NCBI GenBank assembly: GCA_017430675.1
Contig: JAFRMM010000039.1
Location: forward strand, 1-10,610
DNA: 10,610 nt
Direction of reading: 5' to 3'
Source: Prevotella sp.
Lineage (GTDB): Bacteria; Bacteroidota; Bacteroidia; Bacteroidales; Bacteroidaceae
The notes beneath the pieces were generated by a model. The model was not told the origin of the DNA and did not search any database. It saw nothing but the letters and a program-made list of their open reading frames with translations. Both the position numbers and the translations under genes were made by a program. Position 1 is the stretch's first letter. Each line of letters opens with the position of its first letter. Shown here one piece after another: positions 1 to 6,617 of this stretch.

Positions 1-322
1 ACAGTTCGTGGTTGATACCCTTCATCATGCGGTTGGAGATCTGCTGACCAATCTGGATACCTGCATAGTAGGCAGCCTTCTTCTTGTTGTCGCCAGCATT
101 GACACCCTCATTCAGACCCTTGATGAACTCCGAGATGTAGGCCGTGTCAACACCCATGTTACCCACGAGATACTCCTTCAGACCCTGTGTCTGAGCCATA
201 CCGATGGCATAACTCAACGTGTCCACATCACTCTTCAGACTTGCTCTGGGAGTAGAATTGCCACAGGCTGTGAATCCTGCAGCCACCATAGCCATAACGG
301 CTACAAACATTAACTTCTTCAT
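1..322 (-). CDS. FKBP-type peptidyl-prolyl isomerase lipoprotein (N-terminal part, cut by window edge)
   Basis: Only the first 107 residues are in the window; the reading frame is open through the left edge. The ATG is at 322-320. Residues 1-20 form a lipoprotein signal: MKK start, a hydrophobic stretch, then lipobox GFTAC with the acylated Cys at 20, so the mature protein should be anchored in an envelope membrane. Residues 34-107 (VDTLSYAIGMAQTQGL ... IGQQISNRM) resemble the helical FKBP_N dimerisation domain that precedes the FKBP catalytic domain in Mip/FkpA/FklB-type proteins. The catalytic domain must lie outside the window. The family catalyses cis-trans isomerisation of X-Pro bonds and acts as a folding chaperone. 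It lies downstream of a second FKBP gene on the same strand, separated by a 32-bp gap, and is probably co-transcribed with it. The FKBP assignment rests on the N-terminal domain and the neighbour. Confidence 0.85.
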   Translation of the reverse strand, partial: MKKLMFVAVMAMVAAGFTACGNSTPRASLKSDVDTLSYAIGMAQTQGLKEYLVGNMGVDTAYISEFIKGLNEGVNAGDNKKKAAYYAGIQIGQQISNRMMKGINHEL

Positions 323-327
323 TGCAA

Positions 328-362
328 TAAACTATAAACTTTAAACTATAAACTCTAAACTA
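328..362. repeat. 7-bp tandem repeat, five units, between the two FKBP genes
   Basis: Five consecutive 7-base units read TAAACTA, TAAACTT, TAAACTA, TAAACTC, TAAACTA on the plus strand. The array fills nearly the whole gap between the FKBP genes and reaches into the upstream gene, whose TAG stop (357-355) is made from repeat sequence. Only the last base of each unit varies. Confidence 0.9.
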
Positions 363-960
363 CTTGTATCAGTTCCACGTCGAACACCAGGGCTGCATAC
401 GGCGGGATGGAGGCTCCTGCGCCACCTGCGCCATAACCCAGACGGTAGGGGATGAAGAAACGGTACTTGGCACCCTCCTGCATCAGTTGCAGACCTTCCG
501 TCCATCCTGCGATCACCTGCTGCAAGGGGAACGTGGCGGGCTCGCCGCGCTGATAGGAACTGTCGAAGATGGTGCCGTCGATGAGCGTACCCTCGTAGTG
601 GCACATCACCGTGTCCTTCGCCGTCGGCTTCTTGCCGTTACCCTCTTTCAGCACCTGGTACTGCAGTCCGCTGGGCAGGGTGATGACACCGTCCTTCTTG
701 GCATTCTCTGCCAGATATTTCTCACCTGCCTCCTTGTGCGCCTTACCCTGCTCGGCACGCTGGGCCTGAATCTTCTGTTCCTGCTTCTGGAAATACTCCT
801 GCACAATCACCTGGGCCTCGCGGTGAGACACCTTCAGATCGTTTCCTTCCAGCACATCCTTGATGGCCTGAGCAAAGTCCTCGGCACTGATATTCTCAGC
901 ACCCATCTGAGACAACTGCTGGCCGATGCCCAAGCCCAAGGCATAACTTAATTTATCCAT
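355..960 (-). CDS. FKBP-type peptidyl-prolyl cis-trans isomerase (FklB-like, cytoplasmic)
   Basis: A 201-residue protein with no signal peptide. Residues 1-80 are the helical FKBP_N region (MDKLSYALGLGIGQQL at the start, then a charged Gln/Lys/Glu-rich helix around 50-80). Residues about 95-201 are a complete FKBP_C catalytic domain. Ligand-pocket residues expected from FKBP12 are visible: Y122 (HYEGT), F132-D133 (TIFDSS), V149-I150 (QQVIAGW), W153, Y176 (LGYG) and F193 (LVFDVEL). Length and layout match FklB-type isomerases, which speed proline isomerisation during folding. The first ATG (960-958) lies about 40 bases below a TAACTTTG -7 box at 1008-1001, which supports this start. The gene is first in a probable two-gene unit with the FKBP lipoprotein. 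Family assignment is firm; the in vivo clients are unknown. Confidence 0.95.
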   Translation of the reverse strand: MDKLSYALGLGIGQQLSQMGAENISAEDFAQAIKDVLEGNDLKVSHREAQVIVQEYFQKQEQKIQAQRAEQGKAHKEAGEKYLAENAKKDGVITLPSGLQYQVLKEGNGKKPTAKDTVMCHYEGTLIDGTIFDSSYQRGEPATFPLQQVIAGWTEGLQLMQEGAKYRFFIPYRLGYGAGGAGASIPPYAALVFDVELIQVV

Positions 961-1000
961 TTTCTATATATAAATAATGTGTATGACCTAAAAAACGGCG

Positions 1001-1008
1001 CAAAGTTA
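1001..1008 (-). promoter_or_regulatory. Bacteroidetes -7 promoter element for the FKBP unit
   Basis: On the minus strand the sequence is TAACTTTG, a full match to the Bacteroidetes consensus TAnnTTTG. It lies 40 bases upstream of the FKBP start codon. TTG-containing candidates for the -33 element lie at 1027-1025 and 1033-1031, but neither gives an ideal spacer. Confidence 0.6.
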
Positions 1009-1072
1009 CACATATTTTCTCATTCAATTGCAATATCTTCGGCAAAAATTACTTTTTTTAGCAGAAAAGTTG

Positions 1073-1080
1073 TATATTTG
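1073..1080 (+). promoter_or_regulatory. Bacteroidetes -7 promoter element for the Sir2 gene
   Basis: TATATTTG fits the consensus TAnnTTTG and is followed by GCA, the usual flank in this group. It lies 23 bases before the Sir2 ATG, implying a very short leader. The region about 20 bases upstream is a T-run (1053-1059) rather than a clean TTTG, so the -33 box is weak. Confidence 0.65.
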
Positions 1081-1103
1081 CATCACAAATCACTATTTCG
1101 CCT

Positions 1104-1799
1104 ATGAAGAAGAAGATCGTTGTTTTAACTGGTGCAGGCATGTCGGTGGAGAGCGGCCTGAAGACTTTCCGTGATGCCGACGGCCTCTGGGAGAACTATC
1201 CCGTATCGAAGGTGGCCACCCATGAGGGATGGCTCGCCGACCCTACGCTCGTGACAAATTTCTACAACATGCTCCGTAAGAAATGCTGGGGTGTGCAGCC
1301 CAATGAGGGGCACAGGCTCGTGGCGAAACTCGAGGAGCAGTACGACGTGACGGTGGTGACGCAGAATGTCGATAACCTCCATGAGATGGCGGGTTCCTCG
1401 AAGGTCATTCATCTGCACGGTGAACTGATGAAGGTATGCTCGAGTCTGGATGTCGATGACCCGCGCTATCAGGTCACCCTCACCCCGGAGAACTGTGAGG
1501 TGGAGCCAGGCACGAAGGCTGGCGACGGGTCGCTGCTGAGACCGTTTATCGTGTTCTTCGGCGAGGCCGTACCCATGATCGGCGTGGCTGCCGATGCCGT
1601 GTCCGAGGCGGACATCCTGATCATCATCGGTACATCGCTCGTGGTCTATCCCGCCGCAGGACTCATGCACTATGCGCGTGCTGGTGTGCCCATCTATCTC
1701 ATCGATCCCAACCCCATCTCCGTGGGAGGGCGCGTCAAGCAGATCCAGAAGGGTGCCTCCGAGGGCATGAAGGAACTATCCGAGATCCTAATGAAATGA
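1104..1799 (+). CDS. cobB: Sir2-family NAD-dependent protein deacylase (zinc-free, CobB-like)
   Basis: A 231-residue sirtuin. These enzymes remove acyl groups from lysine using NAD+, releasing nicotinamide and O-acyl-ADP-ribose. NAD-site motifs are complete: GAGMSVESGL from residue 10, TFRD at 21-24, TQNVD at 86-90, HLHGE at 103-107 with the likely catalytic base H105, FFGE at 151-154, and GTSLVVYPAA at 176-185. The small domain lacks the usual two CxxC zinc pairs; only isolated C112 and C131 occur there. The YxxR signature that marks desuccinylases (Y92/R95 in E. coli CobB) reads Y54-N-M-L57-R58, with Arg one place late. The gene is a single transcription unit between a divergent FKBP unit and convergent ispG. 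The ATG starts 23 bases after a -7 box. Acyl preference cannot be settled from sequence; the symbol follows common annotation of this subfamily. Confidence 0.93.
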   Translation: MKKKIVVLTGAGMSVESGLKTFRDADGLWENYPVSKVATHEGWLADPTLVTNFYNMLRKKCWGVQPNEGHRLVAKLEEQYDVTVVTQNVDNLHEMAGSSKVIHLHGELMKVCSSLDVDDPRYQVTLTPENCEVEPGTKAGDGSLLRPFIVFFGEAVPMIGVAADAVSEADILIIIGTSLVVYPAAGLMHYARAGVPIYLIDPNPISVGGRVKQIQKGASEGMKELSEILMK

Positions 1800-1832
1800 A
1801 TAATCCCCGCTCCTTTGGAAGCGGGGATTATT
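1799..1832. terminator. Shared bidirectional terminator between Sir2 gene and ispG
   Basis: Arms 1801-1811 and 1820-1830 pair perfectly (TAATCCCCGCT with AGCGGGGATTA), with an 8-base loop CCTTTGGA. Two A-T pairs extend the base of the stem to 1799 and 1832. The GC-rich stem is flanked by A/T on both sides, so it can act in either direction. The Sir2 stop codon (1797-1799) and the ispG stop (1834-1832) both touch the stem base. Confidence 0.8.
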
Positions 1833-3208
1833 TATTGACGGTCTTTCCTAATGAGTTCGAGGAGTTTTTCGACGGCCTCGGACTCGGGGATATTCTTCTC
1901 CACGCACTCCTTGGCCTTATAGAGCGAGATCTTACCTCGCCCAGCGCCTACATAGCCATAGTCGGCATCGGCCATCTCACCAGGACCATTGACGATACAG
2001 CCCATGATACCGATCTTCAGGCCCACGAGATCCCTCGTGGCCGCCTTGATCTTGGCAATGGTCTCCTGAAGGTTGTAAAGCGTACGGCCACAGCCGGGGC
2101 AGGAGATATACTCCGTCTTCGTGAACTTGATGCGCGCAGCCTGCAGGATGGCATCGGCGAGTTCCACGAGTTTGGCCTCGTCAAAGCCAGGATTCTTGAT
2201 GACAAGCAGATGGGCCTTCTTGTCGATAAGCAGCGCACCTACGGCCATGGCGGCCTTCAGTTGGAGGGTCTCCCAGTCTGGGGCATCAACGGTCAGTGTG
2301 ATGGTGTCATCCTTGATGGAAGCCTCAGCCTCTTCGCGCAGATGCGAACACTCAGGGATCATATCCACGAGTTTGCGGGCGACAGGAATCTCGCACTCTG
2401 GCTCCTCGCTCAGAGAGACACGTATGGTATCACCGATACCCTCCGTGAGAAGGGCACCGATGCCTACGGCACTCTTGATACGTCCGTCCTCGCCCTCGCC
2501 AGCCTCCGTGACACCGAGGTGCAGGGGGTAGTGCATATCCTCCTGGTCCATCGTCTTCACGAGCAGGCGCACGGTGGTCACCATCACCACGGTGTTAGAG
2601 GCCTTGATGCTGATCACCACGTCGTTGAACCGTTCGCGCTTGAAGATGCGCAGGAACTCCATACAACTCTCCACGATGCCTTCAGGCGTATCACCATAGC
2701 GCGACATGATACGGTCAGAGAGCGATCCGTGGTTCACGCCGATGCGCACGGCCGTATGATGCTCCTTGCAGATATTCAGGAAGGGCACGAGTTTCGCCTC
2801 GATCTTCTTCAGTTCGGCGGCATATTCCTCATCCGTATATTCCAGATGTTTGAACGTGCGCCCAGGATCCACGTAGTTGCCAGGATTGATGCGCACCTTC
2901 TCGCAGTAAAGGGCAGCCACGTCGGCAGTATGCGCCGTGAAATGCACATCGGCCACCAGGGGAGTATCGTAGCCATCGGCCTTCAACTGTGCCGAGATAT
3001 TCTTCATGTTCTCTGCCTCACGCGTCCCCTGGGTGGTGAAGCGCACGAGTTCACCCCCGGCATCGATGATACGCTTGGCCTGTGCCACACAGCCCTCGGT
3101 ATTGTTGGTATCCACCGTACCCATCGACTGGATGCGGATGGGATTATTGCCACCGATGCCGATATGGCCGACACGGGCTTCGGATGATTGTCGTCTCTGA
3201 TAACTCAT
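1832..3208 (-). CDS. ispG: 4-hydroxy-3-methylbut-2-enyl diphosphate synthase (IspG/GcpE)
   Basis: Catalyses the reductive conversion of 2-C-methyl-erythritol 2,4-cyclodiphosphate to HMBPP, the penultimate step of the MEP isoprenoid pathway. 458 residues. Residues about 12-285 are the TIM-barrel domain (IGGNNPIRIQSM, LVADVHF, KVRINPGN, RIGVNHGSLSDR). Residues about 365-458 are the [4Fe-4S] domain with cluster ligands C370 and C373 (CPGC), C404 (GIMGCIVNGPGE) and E411. The 75-80 residues between them are extra relative to the E. coli enzyme (372 residues), yet far fewer than the large middle domain of plant, Chlamydia and Bacteroides forms of around 600 or more residues, so this looks like a shortened insert. 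It is the last gene of the rpoN-PAP2-purE-ispG unit and ends at a terminator shared with the convergent Sir2 gene. Confidence 0.96.
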   Translation of the reverse strand: MSYQRRQSSEARVGHIGIGGNNPIRIQSMGTVDTNNTEGCVAQAKRIIDAGGELVRFTTQGTREAENMKNISAQLKADGYDTPLVADVHFTAHTADVAALYCEKVRINPGNYVDPGRTFKHLEYTDEEYAAELKKIEAKLVPFLNICKEHHTAVRIGVNHGSLSDRIMSRYGDTPEGIVESCMEFLRIFKRERFNDVVISIKASNTVVMVTTVRLLVKTMDQEDMHYPLHLGVTEAGEGEDGRIKSAVGIGALLTEGIGDTIRVSLSEEPECEIPVARKLVDMIPECSHLREEAEASIKDDTITLTVDAPDWETLQLKAAMAVGALLIDKKAHLLVIKNPGFDEAKLVELADAILQAARIKFTKTEYISCPGCGRTLYNLQETIAKIKAATRDLVGLKIGIMGCIVNGPGEMADADYGYVGAGRGKISLYKAKECVEKNIPESEAVEKLLELIRKDRQ

Positions 3209-3220
3209 ATACTGGTTTTT

Positions 3221-3270
3221 TCTAGATTTTCTAGGATAACCTAGGATGTCCTAGGATATCCTAGGTCTAA
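3221..3270. repeat. 10-bp tandem CTAGGAT repeat between purE and ispG
   Basis: Four units in exact 10-base register begin at 3231, 3241, 3251 and 3261: CTAGGATAAC, CTAGGATGTC, CTAGGATATC, CTAGGTCTAA. A degenerate fifth copy (TCTAGATTTT) precedes them at 3221. CCTAGG palindromes recur at 3240, 3250 and 3260, and 3250-3265 is a perfect 16-base palindrome. The array fills most of the 58-base gap and touches the TAG stop of purE (3269-3267). Confidence 0.92.
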
Positions 3271-3773
3271 TTAGTTTTAAAATTATACTTGACACCTGCC
3301 AGTTCCTGATTGGCCTTCTCGATCTTGATTCTCAGATTACCCTTATAGACGGCGAGCCGCTGGGCGAGGTCGGCATCGTAGAGGGCCATCATCTCCACGG
3401 CAAGGATGGCCGCGTTCAGGGCACCGTTCACACCTACCGTGGCCACGGGGATGCCCGGGGGCATCTGAACGATGGAGAGCAGGGCGTCGAGACCGTCGAG
3501 CATCCCCTTGATGGGTACGCCGATAACAGGCAATGTCGTCGAGGCTGCAATCACTCCTGGCAGTGCGGCAGCCATACCAGCGCCAGCAATGATCACCTTG
3601 ATGCCGCGATCCTTGGCCGTACGGGCATACTCCTCCACGGCATCTGGCGTACGATGGGCTGAGAGGGCATTCACCTCAAAAGGCACCTGCAGTTCGTCCA
3701 ACAGTTTGCAGGCCTTCTCCATAATGGGCAGGTCACTCGTGCTACCCATGATAATACTTACTAATGGTTCCAT
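3267..3773 (-). CDS. purE: N5-carboxyaminoimidazole ribonucleotide mutase (PurE)
   Basis: Converts N5-CAIR to CAIR in purine synthesis. 168 residues, usual for class I PurE. Family motifs are present: GSTSD at 10-14 (phosphate loop), SAHRTP at 38-43 with the active-site H40, the GAGMAAALPG loop at 64-73, and GVPIKGMLDGLDALLSIVQMP around 85-105. The His found in the E. coli loop (AAHLPG) is Ala here; the rest is class I-like rather than metazoan-like. purE lies 30 bases after the PAP2 gene and 58 bases before ispG, all on the same strand. A purE-ispG pair is familiar in Bacteroidales; gcvH, which I recall as a common upstream partner, is not in this window. Assignment is secure. Confidence 0.96.
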   Translation of the reverse strand: MEPLVSIIMGSTSDLPIMEKACKLLDELQVPFEVNALSAHRTPDAVEEYARTAKDRGIKVIIAGAGMAAALPGVIAASTTLPVIGVPIKGMLDGLDALLSIVQMPPGIPVATVGVNGALNAAILAVEMMALYDADLAQRLAVYKGNLRIKIEKANQELAGVKYNFKTN

Positions 3774-3803
3774 ATCTTATCAATTAAAAACTCTAATAAT
3801 TTG

Positions 3804-4430
3804 TTAAAGATAAATCAGTCCGAGAATAGAGCAGACAACGCCCACGAAGAAGCCCGCCACGACCTGTGCCAGTGTATGCTGACGGAGAATCATTCTACTG
3901 GAGCCGAGAATACCAGACAGGATCAGCACCAGACAGAGCCACCACACAGGGTTAAACCCGAAGTACTCACCGAAGACGAACAGCGATCCTGCCACACCAC
4001 CGATGGCTGCCGTATGCGTGGAGATCTTCCACCACACATTGATCAGCGCACAGACCACCTGTATGGACAAGGCCGCCCACAGGATCGCACCCATGAAATG
4101 GGGGATGTGCATCAGATCCATCAGATAGATGCAGAAGAAATAGCAGAGGATGGAGATCACGTAGGGCACCACACGACGCTCCTTATGTCCCAGTTCTATC
4201 AGGCTCAAGCCATGATAACGGCGATAGAAATGGATGAGCAACGTGGGCAGAAGGATGGTGAACACATACACCAGCGTGAGCACCTGGAGTTTATAGGCCC
4301 AGGGCATCAGACTGAGGTAACTGAACACAAACAGCGCCATCAGTCCCACCATCGGCAGATAGAAGGGTGTAAAAAGCATGCTCACCACCCTTGCTGCCAG
4401 GATAATATTCTTCTCCCTCGTCATCATCAT
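3804..4430 (-). CDS. Integral membrane PAP2-family phosphatase-like protein
   Basis: A 208-residue polytopic protein with hydrophobic segments around residues 10-37, 48-68, 88-108, 113-133, 143-155, 160-176 and 188-207. Two of the three PAP2 signature motifs are visible near the C-terminus: STH at 137-139 (KISTHTAAIG) and SR-x5-H at 178-185 (SSRMILRQH, followed by TLAQVVAGFFVG), with H139 and H185 the likely catalytic pair. The first motif (K-x6-RP) is degenerate; the nearest candidate is K83-E-R-R-V-V-P89. Bacterial relatives dephosphorylate lipid phosphates such as undecaprenyl pyrophosphate or phosphatidylglycerol phosphate; the substrate here is unknown. The start overlaps the rpoN stop (ATGA at 4430-4427), indicating translational coupling. 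Two further in-frame ATGs follow at once, so the exact first Met is uncertain. Confidence 0.85.
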   Translation of the reverse strand: MMMTREKNIILAARVVSMLFTPFYLPMVGLMALFVFSYLSLMPWAYKLQVLTLVYVFTILLPTLLIHFYRRYHGLSLIELGHKERRVVPYVISILCYFFCIYLMDLMHIPHFMGAILWAALSIQVVCALINVWWKISTHTAAIGGVAGSLFVFGEYFGFNPVWWLCLVLILSGILGSSRMILRQHTLAQVVAGFFVGVVCSILGLIYL

Positions 4431-5926
4431 TTTCTCAACCTCGCAATGGGTATCCCCAACTGTTCACGGTACTTCGCCACCGTACGTCGCGCGATGGGAT
4501 ATCCCCGCTTCGCCAGTTCCTCCTTGATCACGTCATCACTCAGCGGACGCTTCTTGTCCTCAGCGTCGATGATATCCCTCAGGACGGCCTTGATCTGTCG
4601 CGTCGATAGTTCCTCGCCACTCTCCGTCACATAACCGTCGCTGAAGAAATGGCGCAGGGGGAAGGTGCCCCAGCGCGTCTGGGCATACTTCGAATTGCTT
4701 ACGCGCGAGATCGTCGAGGGATCCAGGCCCGTCTTCTCCGCCACGTCGCGCAGGATCATCGGACGCAGTGAGGCCTCGTCACCATCCACGAAGAACTGAT
4801 GCTGCAACTGGATGATGGCCCGCATCGTCACCGTCAGCGTATGACGGCGCACCTTGATGGCCTCGATGAAACTCTGGGCTGCATCCACCTTTTTCTTGAT
4901 ATAGAGCAGTGCCTCCTTCGTCTGACGGCTCAGGTTCTCCTTGTTCTCCTGATACTCCTTCATGGAGTCGGCAAACGACTGCGACACCTTCAGTTCCGGC
5001 ACCTCGCCATTGTTCAGCACGAAGGTCACCGTACCATCGTCCTGGGTATCCACGATGAAGTCGGGCGTGATCTGCTGCAGGTTTCTCCCCACGGTCTCAC
5101 CCAAAGAGGCGCCAGGACGCGGGTTCAGTTTTCGCAACTCACGGAAGAGAGCCTCCGCCTGCATATCATTCAGCGCGAGGGCCGTCTGTATCTTGTCCCA
5201 ATGCTTCTTGGTAAACTCGTCGAAATAACTGCTGACCACGCGCTGCATCAGATCCCTGACCCGCGAAGGTTCACGACGGCTGATCTGCAACAGCAGGCAC
5301 TCCTGTAACGAGCGCGCGCCAATGCCAGCCGGGTCGAAATGCTGCAAGAGGTCCATCACCCGTTCCACCTCCTGCTCCGTCACGTCGATGTTATGATAGA
5401 TGGCCAGTTCCTCACAGATCACGTCGAGTCCCTTGCGCAACAGTCCGTCATCATCAAGCGAGCCTATCAGATACTCCATGATGTCGCGCTGCTGGTCCAT
5501 CATCTCCAGTTCGCCCATCTGTTCCTTCAGTTGGTCGTAGAACGACACCGTCTCACCATAGACCATCTCCTCGCGTTCCTCGGCCACCGAAGAGCCACCC
5601 TGATACACGGGCAGATCCTCGTCATCGCGACCGATATTACTGAGGGCGTCGTCAAGGGCAGACTGCCGTTCCTCACGCTCGCTGCTGGATTCATAGTCAC
5701 CGCCGTCCACATAGTCCCCACCGTCCTGATAGTCCAGGGCCTCAGGCTCGTCGTAGTCGGCATCCACCTCCAGGGCGGGGTTATCGTTCATCTCCGTATT
5801 GATACGATCCACGAGTTGTGCCACAGGCAACTCCACAAGTGCCGCCTGTAACAACTGCTGATGCGAGATGCTCTGTCCGAGTTTCTGCTCCAGTTTCTGC
5901 TCCTGTATCTGACTGAACTCGCTCAT
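4427..5926 (-). CDS. rpoN: RNA polymerase sigma-54 factor (RpoN)
   Basis: A 499-residue sigma-54, normal in length and organisation. Region I (about 1-53) is Gln/Leu-rich (QEQKLEQKLGQSISHQQLLQAA). Region II (about 54-127) is strongly acidic (Asp/Glu). The core-binding domain spans roughly 128-330, including DPAGIGARSLQECLLLQ at 198-214. The DNA-binding region includes a helix-turn-helix near 391-411 (LRDVAEKTGLDPSTISRVSN) followed by KYAQTRWGTFPLRHFF. The C-terminal RpoN box ARRTVAKYRE is intact at 479-488 and recognises the -24 element. Sigma-54 needs an AAA+ enhancer-binding activator; none is encoded here, and no clear TGGCAC-N5-TTGC promoter was found in the gaps. The ATG overlaps the TGA of the upstream unknown gene, and its own stop overlaps the PAP2 start, so all three are probably translated together. 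Confidence 0.97.
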   Translation of the reverse strand: MSEFSQIQEQKLEQKLGQSISHQQLLQAALVELPVAQLVDRINTEMNDNPALEVDADYDEPEALDYQDGGDYVDGGDYESSSEREERQSALDDALSNIGRDDEDLPVYQGGSSVAEEREEMVYGETVSFYDQLKEQMGELEMMDQQRDIMEYLIGSLDDDGLLRKGLDVICEELAIYHNIDVTEQEVERVMDLLQHFDPAGIGARSLQECLLLQISRREPSRVRDLMQRVVSSYFDEFTKKHWDKIQTALALNDMQAEALFRELRKLNPRPGASLGETVGRNLQQITPDFIVDTQDDGTVTFVLNNGEVPELKVSQSFADSMKEYQENKENLSRQTKEALLYIKKKVDAAQSFIEAIKVRRHTLTVTMRAIIQLQHQFFVDGDEASLRPMILRDVAEKTGLDPSTISRVSNSKYAQTRWGTFPLRHFFSDGYVTESGEELSTRQIKAVLRDIIDAEDKKRPLSDDVIKEELAKRGYPIARRTVAKYREQLGIPIARLRK

Positions 5927-6570
5927 TTAAAGTATTCTTTCAACTGACTGGCGTAGGAAGCCAGATCCTCGGGATTGGCATTGCCGAAGCGGCGCCACAC
6001 CTGCTGACAGGGCAGGAACAGCGGACTGAAGGTCACCTCCTTACGGCGCAGGTAAGGGTCGCAGTACTGGAACACCTCCAGCGCCTCGGCCACCTCCTGC
6101 GACTTCACCTTCATGAGCCGCGCCAGTTCCTGGACCTCTGGTGTCTCCGCAACCATCGTGATGGGCGTCAGACGGAAATAGAGATCCAAGATCAGGATGA
6201 GCATCATAGGCGTGAACTTTTCTCCTTCAGCGACAGGTTTGAAATCCTTCTCGAAACTCTCGCTGATCTCCACCCCGTCGTAGAACTCATCGGCGTTGTT
6301 GAAGCCCTTCATCTCACGGTACAGACGGACGGCTCTTGCTAACTTACGGGGATTCCCCCCATAGGTCTCCCAGAACCGTTCGATACGGGGTGTCTCCAGA
6401 TTGGCAATCTGGCACATCCTGTTGAAGAGCACCGTAGGAGAGATGTGCAGTTCCATGCTCAGATCGACCATCCTCCGACTATACATCGGCTTGATACCCA
6501 CGGGTTTCTGCAGGTAGATCTGCAGCAGCAGAAGCCAGTAATCATCCTGCCATTTGATGTTTTTTGCCAT
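5923..6570 (-). CDS. Conserved protein of unknown function, first gene of the rpoN unit
   Basis: I do not recognise this 215-residue protein. The frame extends upstream to an ATG at 6624, but that longer start lies above the minus-strand -7 box (6597-6590), so a transcript from it could only use the ATG at 6570 (MAKNIKWQDD). It has no signal peptide and appears alpha-helical. Two stretches look alike: residues 13-57 (LLLLQIYL, then VDLSMELHISPTVLFNRM) and 124-169 (LILILDLYF, then VQELARLMKVKSQEVAEALEVF). In each, a hydrophobic helix is followed by a segment patterned like a helix-turn-helix. Its last four bases (ATGA) overlap the rpoN start, so production is tied to sigma-54. A regulatory or sigma-related role is plausible from position only. 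Confidence 0.8.
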   Translation of the reverse strand: MAKNIKWQDDYWLLLLQIYLQKPVGIKPMYSRRMVDLSMELHISPTVLFNRMCQIANLETPRIERFWETYGGNPRKLARAVRLYREMKGFNNADEFYDGVEISESFEKDFKPVAEGEKFTPMMLILILDLYFRLTPITMVAETPEVQELARLMKVKSQEVAEALEVFQYCDPYLRRKEVTFSPLFLPCQQVWRRFGNANPEDLASYASQLKEYFK

Positions 6571-6589
6571 AATCCCTGCTATTTGTTTG

Positions 6590-6597
6590 CAAAAATA
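6590..6597 (-). promoter_or_regulatory. Bacteroidetes -7 promoter element for the rpoN unit
   Basis: TATTTTTG on the minus strand matches TAnnTTTG. Transcription would begin a few bases below it, leaving a leader of about 12-15 bases before the ATG at 6570. This decides between the two possible starts of the first gene. A TTTG at 6625-6622 is 24 bases away, a little far for a -33 box. Confidence 0.6.
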
Positions 6598-6609
6598 CTG
6601 TTTTTTTCG

Positions 6610-6617
6610 TATATTTG
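6610..6617 (+). promoter_or_regulatory. Bacteroidetes -7 promoter element for the histidine phosphatase gene
   Basis: TATATTTG matches TAnnTTTG and is followed by GCA. A TTTG at 6586-6589 is separated from it by 20 bases, close to the expected -33/-7 spacing. It lies 22 bases before the ATG at 6640 and so excludes the longer upstream reading frame as the true start. Confidence 0.7.

Noticed and set aside
364..951. Plus-strand open frame of 195 codons opposite the FKBP gene
   Set aside because: It mirrors a complete FKBP domain on the minus strand, is Leu-rich in the manner of antisense frames, and has no promoter of its own.
1796..3187. Long plus-strand open frame of 463 codons opposite ispG
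   Set aside because: The minus strand encodes an intact IspG with all cluster ligands. The plus frame is His/Asp-rich with no recognisable domain, starts inside the Sir2 stop region, and is an antisense shadow.
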